NCBI RefSeq assembly: GCF_011090385.1
Contig: NZ_SEWW01000006.1
Span: 62,001 to 126,000 of the forward strand
Direction: 5' to 3'
Length of the DNA: 64,000 nt
DNA from: Aquirufa beregesia
GTDB lineage: Bacteria > Bacteroidota > Bacteroidia > Cytophagales > Spirosomataceae
Part shown: positions 63,091-64,000 of the stretch, in pieces
How positions within the stretch are numbered: the stretch's first letter is position 1
How the letters are laid out: every line of letters starts with the position of its first letter
The notes under the pieces: generated by a model
Database searches by the model: none
What the model saw: the letters and a program-made list of their open reading frames with translations, nothing else
Told to the model about the DNA's origin: nothing
Translations under genes and position numbers: made by a program

Positions 63091-64000
63091 TTATTTCTTT
63101 GGAGCCACAGCTGGTGCAGCTGGAACAGGATTGAAATAAGCTTTGATATCTGGATCATCTGGCTTAATCTCCTGAGCCTTAGTAAATAATTCTTTTACTT
63201 TAGCTTCATCCTTGGTAACGGATAAATGATAACCACCTAAGAATTTAAGCGCCTCAAATAATTGATTTTTATCCTCTTTGTACTGCGTACTTTTTTCCGC
63301 TTTTTGTTGCTCTACTGAAGCCAAGAACTTTTCATAATAAGGAGCTCCTAACCATTTTGTACCAGTGTAATCAATGAAGTTATTCGCACGGGCACGATTG
63401 ATGTAAAATGGAGGCCACTTATCATTAATCTCTATGGCTTTAGCAAACATAGAATCAGCTCTCATAGCCATGGCTGGACGACCTAAGGTATCCGCACGAT
63501 CCATATAAGCAGAAGTCAAATAATAGTCCATGGCCACTTTGAAATAGTCACCAGAACCTACCGTTTGATTTTTCTTCTTTTTCCAATCAATACTACCGAT
63601 AGCCGCTTTGGCAGCATCAGCATATCTCTTTTGCTTGTAACGTACATCATGAATGATTGAATACACGTTGTTATTCGTATCCAAAGGAGCTGCTCTTTCT
63701 AGGTAAAGTAAAGCAATAGAATCTTTACCCAAACCTTGGTAACCCTTACCGAAATATAAATCGTCCATGAAATAAGGCTTAACTCCTTTTTTCACCATAC
63801 CATCTAAGTTTTCAATACCTTGTTGAAAATTACCCATCTCCACATTGGCATATCCACGCATACGGTAGATATCATTATCTTTTACACCTTTCTTATCCGC
63901 TTCGTCAGTAAATTTCATGGCTCCTTCATAGTCTTTCGATAAGAACAATAATTTTGCCGTTTCTAATGTCACTTCAGGAGTAGCCTCCGCTTTCTCTAAA
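63091..64000 (-). CDS. Tetratricopeptide-repeat protein (5' end outside window)
   Basis: Open to the right edge without a stop; a GTG at 63972 is an internal Val codon, as in-frame coding continues (LEKAEATPEV). About 303 residues are visible. TPR-like helical pairs cover most of the sequence, e.g. AKLLFLSKDYEGAMKFTDEA and KAIEINDKWPPFYINRARA. The C-terminal tail is Pro/Ala-rich (NPVPAAPAVAPKK). Known homologues in this phylum are exported TPR proteins of about 550 residues, but the signal peptide is not in view. Function unknown. Confidence 0.85.
   Translation of the reverse strand, partial: LEKAEATPEVTLETAKLLFLSKDYEGAMKFTDEADKKGVKDNDIYRMRGYANVEMGNFQQGIENLDGMVKKGVKPYFMDDLYFGKGYQGLGKDSIALLYLERAAPLDTNNNVYSIIHDVRYKQKRYADAAKAAIGSIDWKKKKNQTVGSGDYFKVAMDYYLTSAYMDRADTLGRPAMAMRADSMFAKAIEINDKWPPFYINRARANNFIDYTGTKWLGAPYYEKFLASVEQQKAEKSTQYKEDKNQLFEALKFLGGYHLSVTKDEAKVKELFTKAQEIKPDDPDIKAYFNPVPAAPAVAPKK

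Overview
The window is AT-rich, gene-dense bacterial chromosome with no insertion sequence, prophage, CRISPR array or transposase. Several signs point to the phylum Bacteroidota. Many genes are preceded by the TAnnTTTG -7 element, in the best cases with a TTTG -33 element 18 bases upstream. One surface protein carries a C-terminal type IX secretion sorting domain. There is a TonB-dependent receptor with an N-terminal carboxypeptidase-regulatory-like domain, and families typical of the phylum (GT3 glycogen synthase, DUF4292 lipoprotein, degenerate EnvC, DUF1080 hydrolase, GH106). The mix of a Tat-exported Gfo/Idh/MocA oxidoreductase, C30 carotenoid-type crtI/crtB and compact operons suggests order Cytophagales, perhaps a small-genome freshwater member; this placement is inference.

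Layout, left part (1-36000): the 3' part of a glycogen synthase; a leftward xylA-GH106 rhamnosidase-alkD operon; an M1 aminopeptidase; leftward carotenoid genes (ECF sigma factor, crtI, crtB); a TonB receptor; a leftward envelope cluster (TPR protein, DUF4292 lipoprotein, EnvC-like activator); an exported amidohydrolase; a leftward ileS-MBOAT-SGNH surface-acylation run; then mostly rightward housekeeping genes (5-formyl-THF cyclo-ligase, asd, pdxJ, an ECF sigma factor with a small downstream ORF, nth, pnuC, a DksA-like protein and two small membrane proteins). prfB follows and needs a programmed +1 frameshift, then lpdA.

Right part (36000-64000): a long leftward block holding a DUF1080/oxidoreductase pair, a CzcCBA-type metal efflux operon with a porin gene inserted, its two-component system, a PaiB-like protein and tRNA-Ser(GGA). 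Then come a rightward sulfite/nitrite reductase-cobA-RidA operon, leftward hldE-type kinase and moaA, divergent moaD, an isolated nuoL-nuoM pair, a TM2 protein, a Tat-exported sugar isomerase-like protein, a large T9SS-secreted protein, a leftward SDR, and a TPR protein cut by the right edge.

Regulation visible in the sequence: of nine convergent gene junctions, six carry long hairpins and three have zero gap or overlap. Tandem 11-bp repeats lie at the efflux promoter and in the sulfite reductase leader. Palindromes occupy the -33 region of the crtI promoter. An intrinsic terminator sits directly in front of pdxJ, and a Shine-Dalgarno-led two-codon ORF lies in the leader of a sigma factor gene. 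I found no clear new multi-gene system. The most noteworthy items are the reductase fused to a HEPN-like domain, the efflux operator, the carotenoid promoter and the prfB recoding site.
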